In this document: positions 26,315 through 34,716 of the stretch, one piece after another
Layout: each line of letters begins with the position of its first letter
How positions within the stretch are numbered: the first letter of the stretch is position 1
DNA from: Clostridia bacterium
Lineage (GTDB): Bacteria > Bacillota > Clostridia > Oscillospirales > Acutalibacteraceae
DNA length: 41,454 nt
Assembly (NCBI GenBank): GCA_017517135.1
Contig: JAFXAK010000042.1
Location: forward strand, 1 to 41,454
Direction of reading: 5' to 3'
Position numbers and translations under genes: made by a program
Notes under the pieces: model-generated
Seen by the model: the letters and a program-made list of their open reading frames with translations, nothing else
The model's database searches: none
Told to the model about the DNA's origin: nothing

Positions 26315-27487
26315 TTATTCAGCTGTTGTTTCTTCTGCAGCTTCTTCAGCTGTTGTTTCTTCTGCAGTTGTTTCTTCAGCAGCTTCTTCTACAGTTGTTT
26401 CTTCAGCAGCTTCTTCAGCTGTTGTTTCTTCAGCAGCATCTTCAGCTGTTGTTTCTTCAGCAGCATCACCTTCAAGGATACCTGCTTCAATGTAGTACTT
26501 TTCTGCGCCGGGATGAAGAGGAACATCACCGATACCGTTAAGAGTTGTGTTTATATCCATCTGAGCACCCTTAGCGTGGCAAGTCTTAACATCTTCGTTT
26601 TCCCAAAGATTCTTTGTGATTTCATAAACCTGATCTTCGCTCATTTCGTTGGTAACAACATAAGTAGCCATAATAGCAACTGTCTTTACTGTTTCTTCAA
26701 CGAATGTGTAGTCAGCGTCTGTTACTTCATAAAGAGTGTAGAAGGGATATTCTTCAACAAGAGCGTTGATAACATCTTCACCGAGGTCAACGATAACAAC
26801 ATCTGTTGATGTTGCAAGCTCTGTGATAGCTGTTGTGGGAGTACCTGCTGTAACGAAAGCAGCGTCAAGAGAACCGTCCTTGAGACCTGCAGCAGCATCT
26901 GAGAAGGAAGCAGCGGTTGTCTTAAGATCGTTTTCAATGTCAAGACCTGCAGCTTCAATGATCTGGATAGCATTGTAGTAAGTACCTGAACCTGTGTCAC
27001 CGATACCAACCATCTTACCCTGAAGGTCAGCAACTGTCTTGATACCTGAAGAAGCTGTAGCAACGAGCTGAACAACTTCGGGATAGATGCAAGCAACTGC
27101 TGAGAAGGATGTGATGGGAGCAGTAAAGCCGTTAACACCCTTGTAAGCATAGTTCATAACATCGTTCTGAACTGTAGCGAAGTGATAGTCACCGTCTTCG
27201 ATACCTTCAATGTTAGCCTGTGAACCGCCTGTTGAAACAACTTCAAAGCCGTAAGCATCTGTTGTGATAGCCTGAAGAGAAGCGGTAGCGAATGCATAGT
27301 AAGTACCTGTTGTGCCACCTGTACCAACCTTGATTGTGTCAAACTTTGTGTCACCGTAAACTGCATCAGCAACAGTTGTTTCTTCACCTGCAGCTGTTGT
27401 TGTTTCGTTTGTTGTGTTGCCTGTGCAAGCAGCAAAGCAAGCAATACAGAAGGTAAGAGCAAGGATTAATGCGAGAACCTTTTTCAT
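26315..27487 (-). CDS. TAXI-family TRAP transporter substrate-binding lipoprotein
   Basis: The 390-residue protein has a lipoprotein signal with lipobox CFAAC (Cys21), a Thr-rich linker, and a periplasmic-binding fold of the TAXI family: IKVGTGGTTGTYYAFATASLQ, TGGSQANIEGIEDGDYHFATVQND, GDTGSGTYYNAIQIIEAAG. It captures the substrate outside the membrane and delivers it to the fused permease downstream. The last 50 residues are an acidic repeat (units like EAAEETTAE), encoded by 27-bp DNA repeats at 26318-26467; binding proteins of this family do not need such a tail. Divergent transcription from a LysR-type gene suggests control by that regulator. Confidence 0.93.
   Translation of the reverse strand: MKKVLALILALTFCIACFAACTGNTTNETTTAAGEETTVADAVYGDTKFDTIKVGTGGTTGTYYAFATASLQAITTDAYGFEVVSTGGSQANIEGIEDGDYHFATVQNDVMNYAYKGVNGFTAPITSFSAVACIYPEVVQLVATASSGIKTVADLQGKMVGIGDTGSGTYYNAIQIIEAAGLDIENDLKTTAASFSDAAAGLKDGSLDAAFVTAGTPTTAITELATSTDVVIVDLGEDVINALVEEYPFYTLYEVTDADYTFVEETVKTVAIMATYVVTNEMSEDQVYEITKNLWENEDVKTCHAKGAQMDINTTLNGIGDVPLHPGAEKYYIEAGILEGDAAEETTAEDAAEETTAEEAAEETTVEEAAEETTAEETTAEEAAEETTAE
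26318..26467 (-). repeat. Tandem 27-bp coding repeats in the TAXI protein tail
   Basis: The DNA encodes five full units of the pattern (D/E)AAEETT(A/V)E plus one short ETTAE unit. Codon use is nearly uniform (GCTGAAGAA, GAAACAACA), which suggests recent expansion by slippage. Copy number may vary between strains. The resulting tail is highly acidic and probably unstructured. Confidence 0.9.
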
Positions 27488-27540
27488 GATTTTTGTCTCC
27501 TTTTGGATTTTCTTTTTTGTATCTTATACAATACTTTGAG

Positions 27541-27569
27541 AGTATAACATATAAAAACAGCATTGGCAA
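27541..27569 (-). promoter_or_regulatory. Promoter of the TAXI-TRAP operon
   Basis: On the minus strand, TTGCCA (27564-27569) and TATACT (27541-27546) are separated by 17 bp, giving a leader of about 45 nt before the TAXI gene. It faces away from the LysR promoter. Confidence 0.8.
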
Positions 27570-27632
27570 ATACAAAAATTGAATAGCACACATAAAAAAT
27601 ATTTATAGCAAGCCGTCGAACTATAAAATCAA

Positions 27633-27672
27633 GCAATAATCTATTGCAAATTAATCTCAAATATGGTAATAT
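27633..27672 (+). promoter_or_regulatory. LysR-type operator palindrome and lysR promoter
   Basis: GCAATA-ATC-TATTGC (27633-27647) is a perfect 15-bp palindrome containing the T-N11-A pattern typical of LysR-family binding sites. Its right arm overlaps a promoter TTGCAA (27644-27649), 17 bp, TAATAT (27667-27672) pointing to the LysR gene. Binding here could both repress the regulator gene and activate the divergent TAXI operon. Confidence 0.65.
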
Positions 27673-27704
27673 AGCATATATTTTACGGTGAAAGCGGTGT
27701 AGCT

Positions 27705-28652
27705 ATGCTTGATGCAATGGATTATGTATACGAGGTATATCTCGAAAAAAGCTTTTCGGCAGCGGCAAAAAAGCTTTTTGTTTCGCAGCCTGCCTTATCG
27801 GCTTCGGTAAAAAAGGTTGAAAAAAGCCTCGGTATAACAATATTTGACAGAAGCACAAACCCCATATCTCTTACACAGGCAGGCAGAGTGTGCATTGAAT
27901 CAATTGAGCAGATGCGAGCTTTACAGCACAATATGATAAATCAGCTCAATGACTTATCCGATATGAAAAGCGGTAATGTTATAGTCAGCGGAGAAAACTT
28001 TATTTCATCATTCATTCTGCCGAACATCATAATCAAGTTTCTGAACACATATTCCGGCATAAATGTTGAATTAGTGGAATCCCACTCACACGACCTTAAA
28101 AATCAGCTTTTAGAGGAAAAAGTAGATATACTTGTAGCTCACGACTTCGATCCCGAGCTGTTTGTCTCCTACCCTCTGTCTGATGAAACCTTGCTTCTGA
28201 GCGTTCCCACCGATTATGAAATAAATCAGAGCTTCACGCATTGCAGACTTTCCGATGAGGATATACGAAGCAGACGCTATCTTGACAAAAGCTGTCCTAC
28301 GGTTGATCTCAAGGATTTTTCCGCACAGGAGTTTCTTGTGCTCAAAAAGGGCAACGATATGCACACAAGAACCCTGCAGCTTTGCGAAAATGCAGGCTTT
28401 ACACCTAAGGTACGCATTTACCCCGACCAGCTTCTGACGGCATATAATATGTCCAGAGCGGGACTTGGAATTACCATTGTTACAGATAATCTCCTGCTCT
28501 CCGAAAGAGGAACAACCACCTGTGCCTTCTATAAGATTTCGGGCGAAAACACAAGAAGAAAGCTGTGCATCGGCTACAAGAAAAAAAGATACCCCAGCCG
28601 TGCAATGGAAGCCTTTGTTGAATGTGCAAGAGATGTATATAAGGTAAAATAA
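27705..28652 (+). CDS. LysR-family transcriptional regulator
   Basis: The 315-residue protein has an N-terminal winged helix-turn-helix (residues 1-60: FSAAAKKLFVSQPALSASVKKVEKSLGITIFDR, then NPISLTQAG) and a C-terminal effector domain of two alpha/beta lobes (from about residue 90). It is divergent from the TAXI-TRAP operon, and a palindrome in the shared 217-bp gap overlaps its own -35 box. By family habit it would repress itself and activate the transporter when the transported compound is present. The ligand is unknown. A bidirectional terminator follows. Confidence 0.9.
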   Translation: MLDAMDYVYEVYLEKSFSAAAKKLFVSQPALSASVKKVEKSLGITIFDRSTNPISLTQAGRVCIESIEQMRALQHNMINQLNDLSDMKSGNVIVSGENFISSFILPNIIIKFLNTYSGINVELVESHSHDLKNQLLEEKVDILVAHDFDPELFVSYPLSDETLLLSVPTDYEINQSFTHCRLSDEDIRSRRYLDKSCPTVDLKDFSAQEFLVLKKGNDMHTRTLQLCENAGFTPKVRIYPDQLLTAYNMSRAGLGITIVTDNLLLSERGTTTCAFYKISGENTRRKLCIGYKKKRYPSRAMEAFVECARDVYKVK

Positions 28653-28690
28653 TTATTATAATATAGATAGTAGATAATAATATAAGACAG

Positions 28691-28727
28691 AAAAGCCGAA
28701 GATAGTTTTTTGCTATCCTCGGCTTTG
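28691..28727. terminator. Bidirectional terminator between lysR and rbsK
   Basis: AAAGCCGAAGATAG pairs with CTATCCTCGGCTTT (one mismatch) around a T-rich loop, with T or U stretches on both sides. It ends the two convergent genes. Confidence 0.85.
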
Positions 28728-28729
28728 AT

Positions 28730-29641
28730 TTATTTAAGCTTCAATAATTCTTCTGCAGTCGGCATTGAGCTTTGAGCCCCTACCCTGCTTACGGCTATGC
28801 TTCCCGCCTTGTTACCCATATCACAGGCTTTAAGAATATCACCCGTGCGGTAAAATTCAAGAGCCATTGCCGCCGTGAAGCTGTCTCCTGCCGCTGTTGT
28901 GTCAAGCACCCGTGCAGGATATGGAGATAACAAGGTAAGCTCCTTTCCGTCAAAAACAGAACAGCCGTTTGCACCTAATTTCAGCACAACAAACTGAGCA
29001 AGGCTTCTGCTTTTCAGAATTTCGGAAGCCTTGAGAATATTATCCTTGTTTTCGGGATAAATACCCGTCAGCGCATATGTTTCGCTTTCGTTGGGCGTGA
29101 TAACGGTTGCACCCTGCATTTTTTCTGTTTCAAAAGCCTTCGCAGGACCGCAGTCAATAACAGACATTATTTTATTGTCAACCGCCTTTTTTACGGAGTC
29201 AATAACCGTCTGTTGGGGAATTTCAAACTGCACAAGCAGAATATCCGTGTCGCTGTCTATTTTACTTACGGCATCCTCACTCGTAAGCTCGGCATTTGCT
29301 CCCTCGTAAACAATAATACGGTTTCTGCCCTCACCGTCAATAATAATTGCGGCAAGCCCTGTCTGTGTACCGTCGGAATAAACTCCCGATGTATCAACAT
29401 TATTCTTTTTCAGATTTTCAATAAGTCTTCTGCCGTTTTCGTCGTCGGCTACCTTGCCTATCATCTTAGTGTGAGCACCGAGTCTTGACAGAGCTATAGC
29501 CTGATTTGCACCCTTGCCTCCGTTTGCAGAGGAATAATGAGTACCTAAAAGATTTTCGCCGCACTCGGGCACACGCTGAGCGTGAAAAAGCATATCGGCA
29601 TTGATACTGCCTACAACAGTTGTTCGTATATTCTTATACAT
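28730..29641 (-). CDS. rbsK: Ribokinase (PfkB family)
   Basis: The 303-residue kinase phosphorylates ribose, or a close relative, at O5. The opening GSINADMLFHAQRVPECGENL and ANGGKGANQAIALSRLGA are the ribokinase substrate-binding signature. The second PfkB signature DTTAAGDSFTAAMA carries the catalytic Asp near residue 250 and the anion hole. It begins 1 bp after the rpe stop, so the pair is one transcript linking ribose 5-phosphate supply with the pentose phosphate pathway. No ribose ABC transporter is adjacent. Confidence 0.92.
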   Translation of the reverse strand: MYKNIRTTVVGSINADMLFHAQRVPECGENLLGTHYSSANGGKGANQAIALSRLGAHTKMIGKVADDENGRRLIENLKKNNVDTSGVYSDGTQTGLAAIIIDGEGRNRIIVYEGANAELTSEDAVSKIDSDTDILLVQFEIPQQTVIDSVKKAVDNKIMSVIDCGPAKAFETEKMQGATVITPNESETYALTGIYPENKDNILKASEILKSRSLAQFVVLKLGANGCSVFDGKELTLLSPYPARVLDTTAAGDSFTAAMALEFYRTGDILKACDMGNKAGSIAVSRVGAQSSMPTAEELLKLK

Positions 29642-29642
29642 A

Positions 29643-30293
29643 TTATAATACCTTTCTGAAATCCTCGGCTGCCTGAATAAGAGTTTTGTCCTTTAAGAAC
29701 AGACTGCTTGTGCCGAGCACGAACATATCCGCACCGCATCGGCTAAGCTTTTTGCCGTTTTCAAGGCTTATATTGCCGTCAACCTCTATAAGCATACTCT
29801 CTCCGAGCATTTTTCTTGCATCCTCACATTTTCTGAAAGCACCCGTAAAAATCTTCTGTCCCGCAAAGCCGGGGCTTACGGTCATAACCAGAAGCATATC
29901 CATATATTCTCTCAGATACTCAATGCTTGTCAGCGGTGTCTGAGGATTGAGAGCAACACCCGTTTTTATACCCTTTGACTTTATCTTATCAAGTGTTCGC
30001 TGCAGATGAATGTCTGCTTCATAATGTACGCAAAGGATATCGTCTGCACCGAGCTTCATATTGTCAATAAAACGGCCGGGCTCATTTACCATCATATGTA
30101 CATCCAATGGCATATCCGTGATATTTTTAATTGTGTTTACCGTGTCAAAGCCGAGTGTGATATTGGGAACAAAGCTGCCGTCCATAATATCAATATGCAG
30201 ATAATCAATACCTGCCTTTTCAAGCTGATAAATACTCTCTCTGAGTGCACCTAAATCCGCACACATAAGAGAAGCCGACAATAATTTTTTCAT
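29643..30293 (-). CDS. rpe: Ribulose-phosphate 3-epimerase
   Basis: The start is ATG 30293 (MKKLLSASLMCADLG), with GAGGT upstream. The open frame reaches further, but that extension runs antisense to the GNAT gene and does not look like protein. The 216-residue TIM-barrel enzyme interconverts ribulose 5-phosphate and xylulose 5-phosphate. The metal and catalytic residues appear in LHIDIMDGSFVPNI, DVHMMVNEP, VMTVSPGFAGQ and IEVDGNIS. It precedes rbsK by 1 bp. Confidence 0.93.
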   Translation of the reverse strand: MKKLLSASLMCADLGALRESIYQLEKAGIDYLHIDIMDGSFVPNITLGFDTVNTIKNITDMPLDVHMMVNEPGRFIDNMKLGADDILCVHYEADIHLQRTLDKIKSKGIKTGVALNPQTPLTSIEYLREYMDMLLVMTVSPGFAGQKIFTGAFRKCEDARKMLGESMLIEVDGNISLENGKKLSRCGADMFVLGTSSLFLKDKTLIQAAEDFRKVL

Positions 30294-30425
30294 AAACAAA
30301 ACCTCAAACAAATAAAAGCATTTTTCAATATAATACACCATAGTAAAAAACTTTACAATACATATCCCTTGATTTTTATTTCCGTTGATGATAAACTTTA
30401 ACACGATTAACCAAGGAGAGAAAAT

Positions 30426-30977
30426 ATGGCGATAAGACCTTATGAAGAAAAGGACAAGCAGAATGTACAGTTTGTTTGTCTCAACAGCGACGAGCCCGAT
30501 CCCTATTCCGAGATCGGCAGAAAATTTATCCTGACAACCTTCTGCAACTACTATATAGAAAAGGAGCCGTTCAATTGCTTTGTTGCAACCGACGAAAAGG
30601 ACAATGCAATAGGATATATCATCTGTACTGAAAATTTCGATAAATTTTATGATGTTTTCATTTCTCAATACACATCCTTTCTTGCAGACAGCGAATATCA
30701 TTGCAATGAATCAAAAAAATCCGTAGTCTTACAGGAAAAGTATAAAAACGATTATCCCGCACATCTTCACATAGACCTGCTCCCCGATTACCACCACAAG
30801 GGGCTGGGGACAATTCTTATGGATACACTCTGCTCCCATCTCAGAGAAAAAGGTGTTACGGGAGTTATGCTCACGGTGTGGTGCAACAACACAAATGCCT
30901 GTAAATTCTATGAAAAATACGGCTTTACTCAGCTGTGTAAAGAGGGTACAAGCATAGCCTACGGACTTAAATTATGA
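30426..30977 (+). CDS. GNAT-family N-acetyltransferase
   Basis: The 183-residue protein has the GNAT acetyl-CoA site in LHIDLLPDYHHKGLGTILMDTL (about residues 115-137) and the C-terminal motif NTNACKFYEKYGF. It transfers an acyl group from acyl-CoA to an amine; the acceptor is unknown. CAAGGAG sits upstream of ATG 30426. It is followed after 11 bp by the metallophosphoesterase gene and is probably co-transcribed with it. It is divergent from rpe. Confidence 0.88.
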   Translation: MAIRPYEEKDKQNVQFVCLNSDEPDPYSEIGRKFILTTFCNYYIEKEPFNCFVATDEKDNAIGYIICTENFDKFYDVFISQYTSFLADSEYHCNESKKSVVLQEKYKNDYPAHLHIDLLPDYHHKGLGTILMDTLCSHLREKGVTGVMLTVWCNNTNACKFYEKYGFTQLCKEGTSIAYGLKL

Positions 30978-30988
30978 GGTGAACACAA

Positions 30989-32122
30989 ATGAATAAAATA
31001 ACAAAAGCTATATTGACAGGCTTTTCAATGCCCTTTATGCTTGCAATGGGTGCTCCGAAAAAGTGGAAAAGTGCAAAATTCTCCCGTCCCTCCCCTGCTC
31101 CCCTTAAATTCAGAGAAGACGGCAAATTCAGAATTTTACATATAACGGACATCCACGATGTTGAGCCTGTTATGGACGATGAGAAAATAAGAGAAATCCC
31201 CGAAAGCACCGATAAGGAAACACTTAATGTAATTGAAAAATTAGTTGAGCAGACAAATCCCGACCTTGTTGTTTTCGGCGGTGATAACATAAGCGGCTAC
31301 TGGCAGGAATTCACATATAACTATGTTCAGAGCACAATTCAGAAAATCACAAAGCCTATAAGGGACAGAAATATTCCTCTGTGCGTTGTTTTCGGCAACC
31401 ACGACGGTGAGGAGGGCTTCCATACCGAATTTCAGATGATGCAGTATATGGAGTATCCGAACTGCCGTTCAAAGCTCAACGATGCCGATGTTTACGGCTG
31501 CGGAAACTGCTGTGTGACAATACAGCACAGCGGCAGCGATAAAAATGCCTTCGCAATATGGCTCATAGACTCAAACGATTATCAGAGAGCTATTGACGGT
31601 GATTTAGCATACGACTGTGTACATCCCGACCAGATTGAATGGTATGAAAGAAAAGCCAATGAGCTTAAAGAAGAAAACGGCGGCAAGCCCTTGCCCGCAA
31701 TCCTTTTCCAGCACATCCCCGTACAGCAGGAGCTTGACGGCTTCAAGGCAATAAAAGAGCCTGTAGAAAACTGCAGAGAATACTTTGAAAGAGACGGACA
31801 TCATTTTATGTTCGGACATAAAATCCTCGAGGGCAGAATAAGAGAAAAGCCCTGTCCCCCGTATCTTGTAAACAACCACCGTCAGCAGTTTGAAAGCTGG
31901 AAGAAAACGGGAGATATAATCGCAGCCTTCTTCGGGCACGACCATGTAAACGATTTTCATATAGAAATTGACGGTATACATCTCTATCAGACCTTGGGAG
32001 CAGGCTATTTCACCTACGGAGAGGAACGAGGCGGCAGACTTATTGTTCTCGACGAAAACAACCCCGAAAATATAGAGAGCCGTTCTATTGAAATTGAAAG
32101 AATAACAACAACTGATTTGTAA
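30989..32122 (+). CDS. Calcineurin-like metallophosphoesterase
   Basis: The 377-residue protein has the full set of metallophosphoesterase motifs: ITDIHD (Asp54, His56), VVFGGDN, VVFGNHDGEE, a later LFQHIPV, and FFGHDHVND. These bind two metal ions for hydrolysis of phosphate esters. The N-terminus is mildly hydrophobic (ILTGFSMPFMLAMGAP), possibly a weak signal or anchor. Relatives resemble phosphatases of the purple-acid/Dcr2 type. It ends the GNAT operon, and a terminator follows 20 bp after the stop. Confidence 0.88.
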   Translation: MNKITKAILTGFSMPFMLAMGAPKKWKSAKFSRPSPAPLKFREDGKFRILHITDIHDVEPVMDDEKIREIPESTDKETLNVIEKLVEQTNPDLVVFGGDNISGYWQEFTYNYVQSTIQKITKPIRDRNIPLCVVFGNHDGEEGFHTEFQMMQYMEYPNCRSKLNDADVYGCGNCCVTIQHSGSDKNAFAIWLIDSNDYQRAIDGDLAYDCVHPDQIEWYERKANELKEENGGKPLPAILFQHIPVQQELDGFKAIKEPVENCREYFERDGHHFMFGHKILEGRIREKPCPPYLVNNHRQQFESWKKTGDIIAAFFGHDHVNDFHIEIDGIHLYQTLGAGYFTYGEERGGRLIVLDENNPENIESRSIEIERITTTDL

Positions 32123-32140
32123 ACCGCAGTTGCAAATATG

Positions 32141-32194
32141 ATCTCCTTAGCAAATTACATCGGTAATTCGGTGTATAAACTAAGGAGATTTTTT
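32141..32194 (+). terminator. Terminator of the GNAT-phosphoesterase operon
   Basis: ATCTCCTTAG (32141-32150) pairs perfectly with CTAAGGAGAT (32180-32189), followed by six T residues. The 29-nt loop holds a second small hairpin (AATTAC/GTAATT). Confidence 0.85.
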
Positions 32195-32255
32195 AATACT
32201 GAACATAAAAGCACAAAACAGACCAAAACATAACCGCAAATACAATAAATTTAAG

Positions 32256-32286
32256 ATAGTTTTTCGGGTTATAACCGCAAAACTAT
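32256..32286. promoter_or_regulatory. 31-bp inverted repeat, candidate operator of the ATPase gene
   Basis: ATAGTTTTTCGG (32256-32267) and CCGCAAAACTAT (32275-32286) are inverted copies with 11 of 12 matches, and the centre forms the palindrome GGTTATAACC. The right arm ends on the first base of the -35 box at 32286, where a bound repressor or activator would act. Confidence 0.6.
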
Positions 32287-32314
32287 TGACCAATCATATC
32301 AAAAGTGTTATACT
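32286..32314 (+). promoter_or_regulatory. Promoter of the DUF4143-type ATPase gene
   Basis: TTGACC (32286-32291) and TATACT (32309-32314) are separated by 17 bp. The predicted transcript starts a few bases before the GGAGGT ribosome site, so the leader is very short. Confidence 0.8.
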
Positions 32315-32337
32315 GATATTGCACGGAGGTGTTTTGC

Positions 32338-33546
32338 TTGATATTCAGAGAAAATTATGTAAATAAAATCATGGCATTTACCGATACACCTTTTGTTAAA
32401 GTTCTTACAGGTGTGCGTCGTTGCGGCAAATCCACCATTATGCAAATGATAATGGAAGAACTGCAAAAAAGAGGTGTGAACAAAAACCGTATAGTAAGCT
32501 ACCGCTTTGACTCAATGGAATACGAAGGTATGACAGCAAAGCAGTTATATGAAATGCTTAAAGCAAAGCTTAGTGATACAGAGAAAACATACCTGTTTCT
32601 TGACGAGGTACAGGAAATCGAATTCTGGGAAAAAGCTGTAAACTCCATAAACACTGATTTTAATGTTGATATATATGTCACGGGCTCAAACTCTCGTATG
32701 ATGTCCTCAGAAATTGACACCTATCTTACAGGCCGCTATGTATCCTTCCGCATTTTTACACTTTCATTCAAAGAATATCTGACATTTAAAAAACACTATG
32801 CTGAAGTAGAAGACACTCACAGAGAATTAATCTATTTTATCCGTTATGGAGGTTTTCCCGCTATACATTTGCAGAAATATCCTATTGATGATGCATACAC
32901 AATTGTCCGAGATATTTACAATTCAACAATATATTCCGATATTGTCAAACGAAATCAAATCCGCAAGGTTGACCAGTTGGAAAGAGTTGTGAAATTTGTT
33001 TTTGACAATGTAGGAAAAACATTCTCCGCAAAATCCATTTCCGATTATATCAAATCTGAGCACCGTACCATAGATAACGAAACAGTATACACATATCTCG
33101 AAAAATTAGAAAGTGCCTATATTTTGCACCGTTGTTCAAGATATGATATACAGGGCAAGGAGCTGCTTAAAACACAGGAAAAGTTCTATCTTGCCGACAG
33201 TTCTTTCAAATATAGTGTATTGGGCTATGATGACCGCAGTGTTGCAGCAATGCTCGAAAATGTAGTTTATCTCGAGTTACTCAGACGAGGATATGAAGTG
33301 CATATCGGCAAAACACAAGGCGGGGAAATAGACTTTATAGCAACCCGACAAAATAATAAGCTCTACATTCAGATAACAAAGGAAATCACATCCGAGGAAA
33401 CCGAAAGAAGAGAATATGACAGACTACTTGAAATCAAAGATAATTATCCTAAATATTTACTGAGAACAGATGATTTTGCAGACGGAAATTATCAAGGTAT
33501 CAAAACAATGCACATTGCAGATTTTCTGTTATCTGAAGACTATTAA
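32338..33546 (+). CDS. AAA ATPase with DUF4143-type C-terminal domain
   Basis: The start is TTG 32338 (MIFRENYVNKI), with GGAGGT 7 bp upstream; a GTG at 32329 lies inside that ribosome site. The 402-residue protein has P-loop TGVRRCGKST (Lys31), Walker B TYLFLDEVQEIE (Asp89, Glu90), sensor TGSNSRMMSSEI, and a winged-helix plus nuclease-like C-terminal domain ending with GGEIDFIATRQNN. This is the AAA_14/DUF4143 family, common in anaerobes and often laterally spread. The function is unsettled, and the C-terminal E-D motif resembles the core of restriction-like nucleases. It is followed after 34 bp by the HD-domain gene. Confidence 0.87.
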   Translation: MIFRENYVNKIMAFTDTPFVKVLTGVRRCGKSTIMQMIMEELQKRGVNKNRIVSYRFDSMEYEGMTAKQLYEMLKAKLSDTEKTYLFLDEVQEIEFWEKAVNSINTDFNVDIYVTGSNSRMMSSEIDTYLTGRYVSFRIFTLSFKEYLTFKKHYAEVEDTHRELIYFIRYGGFPAIHLQKYPIDDAYTIVRDIYNSTIYSDIVKRNQIRKVDQLERVVKFVFDNVGKTFSAKSISDYIKSEHRTIDNETVYTYLEKLESAYILHRCSRYDIQGKELLKTQEKFYLADSSFKYSVLGYDDRSVAAMLENVVYLELLRRGYEVHIGKTQGGEIDFIATRQNNKLYIQITKEITSEETERREYDRLLEIKDNYPKYLLRTDDFADGNYQGIKTMHIADFLLSEDY

Positions 33547-33580
33547 TTTCCAAAAAAAAATAATAAGGAGAAACAAAAAA

Positions 33581-34144
33581 ATGCTTACATTAGAAAGAGC
33601 GCAAGAGCTTCTTGCAACTACCACAACCGAGCCTCATCTTTTTCTTCACGCAAAAAATGTTATGGTCGCTATGGGCGGTCTTGCAGCTCATTTCGGTGAG
33701 GACAAGGCACATTGGATGGCAATAGGCTATCTGCACGACTATGACTACGAGCAGCACCCCGACGAGCATCTCGCCCACACCGCTGACGCATTGAAAGAGG
33801 CAGGAGTTTCGGAAGAAGAAATCCGTGCAATTCTCTCTCACGGCTACTCAATCATAAATGATGTTGAGCCCGTAACAAATATGGAAAAATCCCTCTTCAC
33901 CGTTGATGAGCTTACAGGTATCATTCAGGCAGCCGCAAGAATGAGACCTGCAGGTATCACGGATATGGAAATTTCAAGCTTTATGAAAAAATTTAAGGAC
34001 AAGAAATTTGCCGCAAAATGTGATCGTGAGCTTATTAAAAAGGGCTGCGAAATGCTCGGTATGGAAGTAAAAGAGGTTGCAGCAATCTGTATTGAAGCAA
34101 TGAAAGAATATGCCGATGAGCTGCAGATAGGAGCTAAGGAATAA
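33581..34144 (+). CDS. HD-domain protein
   Basis: The start is ATG 33581 with AAGGAG at 33565-33570; a longer frame overlaps the ATPase gene and is unlikely. The 187-residue protein has the HD metal site: His23 in FLHAKNV, His52-Asp53 in GYLHDYDYEQHP, and later LSHGY. Such small HD proteins are predicted phosphohydrolases acting on nucleotides or related phosphates. The stop codon directly abuts the start codon of the nitroreductase gene, so the two are translationally coupled. Confidence 0.87.
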   Translation: MLTLERAQELLATTTTEPHLFLHAKNVMVAMGGLAAHFGEDKAHWMAIGYLHDYDYEQHPDEHLAHTADALKEAGVSEEEIRAILSHGYSIINDVEPVTNMEKSLFTVDELTGIIQAAARMRPAGITDMEISSFMKKFKDKKFAAKCDRELIKKGCEMLGMEVKEVAAICIEAMKEYADELQIGAKE

Positions 34145-34675
34145 ATGAACACACTCGATGCTCTTTTCAGCAGAAAATCAATAAGAACATATAACGGAGA
34201 AAATATAAGTGAAGAACAGCTCCGTATTATTCTTAAGGCTGCAAATTCTTCCCCCGTCGGCAGAGCACTTTTTGACACACTTCACATTTCCGTTATCACA
34301 AACAAAGAATATCTCAACAAATGGGAGGATTACTGTGAAGAAATGACCTCACACAGACCGTTTTACGGTGCACCTGCAGTTATTCTTGTTTCATCACTTA
34401 TCCCATCTGATGACCTTAAAAGTGTAAATGTAAACTTCTCTAATGCGGCAATACTCGTTCAGAATATGGCTATTGCGGCAACTGAACTCGGCATCGGCTC
34501 CTGCCATATATGGGGTGCAGTAAGACTTCTTAATGACAACAAAGACTTATTAAAAGAACTCTGCCTGCCCGAGGGTATGATTCCCTGCTGTGCAATAATT
34601 CTCGGACAGACAGACGAGAAATATGAACTTCGCGACATTCCCGAAAATAAAATCAGCACAAATTTTATAGAGTAA
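34145..34675 (+). CDS. Nitroreductase-family flavoprotein
   Basis: The 176-residue protein has the FMN-binding start ALFSRKSIRTYNGENISEEQL, with the Arg-Lys-Ser-Ile-Arg motif, and GIGSCHIWGAVRLL near the C-terminus. Members use NAD(P)H to reduce nitro compounds, quinones or flavins. It begins at the base after the HD-gene stop codon. Natural substrates in anaerobes are usually unknown. A bidirectional terminator follows. Confidence 0.9.
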   Translation: MNTLDALFSRKSIRTYNGENISEEQLRIILKAANSSPVGRALFDTLHISVITNKEYLNKWEDYCEEMTSHRPFYGAPAVILVSSLIPSDDLKSVNVNFSNAAILVQNMAIAATELGIGSCHIWGAVRLLNDNKDLLKELCLPEGMIPCCAIILGQTDEKYELRDIPENKISTNFIE

Positions 34676-34680
34676 TAACT

Positions 34681-34712
34681 AAGGACTGCGACATTTACCG
34701 TGTCACAGTCCT
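34681..34712. terminator. Bidirectional terminator between nitroreductase and merR
   Basis: AAGGACTG and GACA pair with TGTC and CAGTCCTT around a short loop, with AATTTA flanks. It lies between the two convergent stop codons. Confidence 0.8.
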
Positions 34713-34716
34713 TAAT

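Noticed and set aside
26315-26467. Possible CRISPR array from short repeats
   Set aside because: Repeats are directly adjacent without spacers and stay in frame within a protein.
26326-26541. Leu/Gln-rich plus-strand frame
   Set aside because: It is the antisense reading of the acidic coding repeat of the TAXI protein.
30294-30701. N-terminal extension of the rpe reading frame
   Set aside because: It is antisense to the GNAT gene, AT-rich in composition and unlike any epimerase; a normal start with a ribosome site exists at 30293.
32338-33546. DUF4143-type ATPase as part of a defence island
   Set aside because: The following genes (HD-domain and nitroreductase) and preceding ones (GNAT, phosphoesterase) give no restriction, nuclease or toxin partner.
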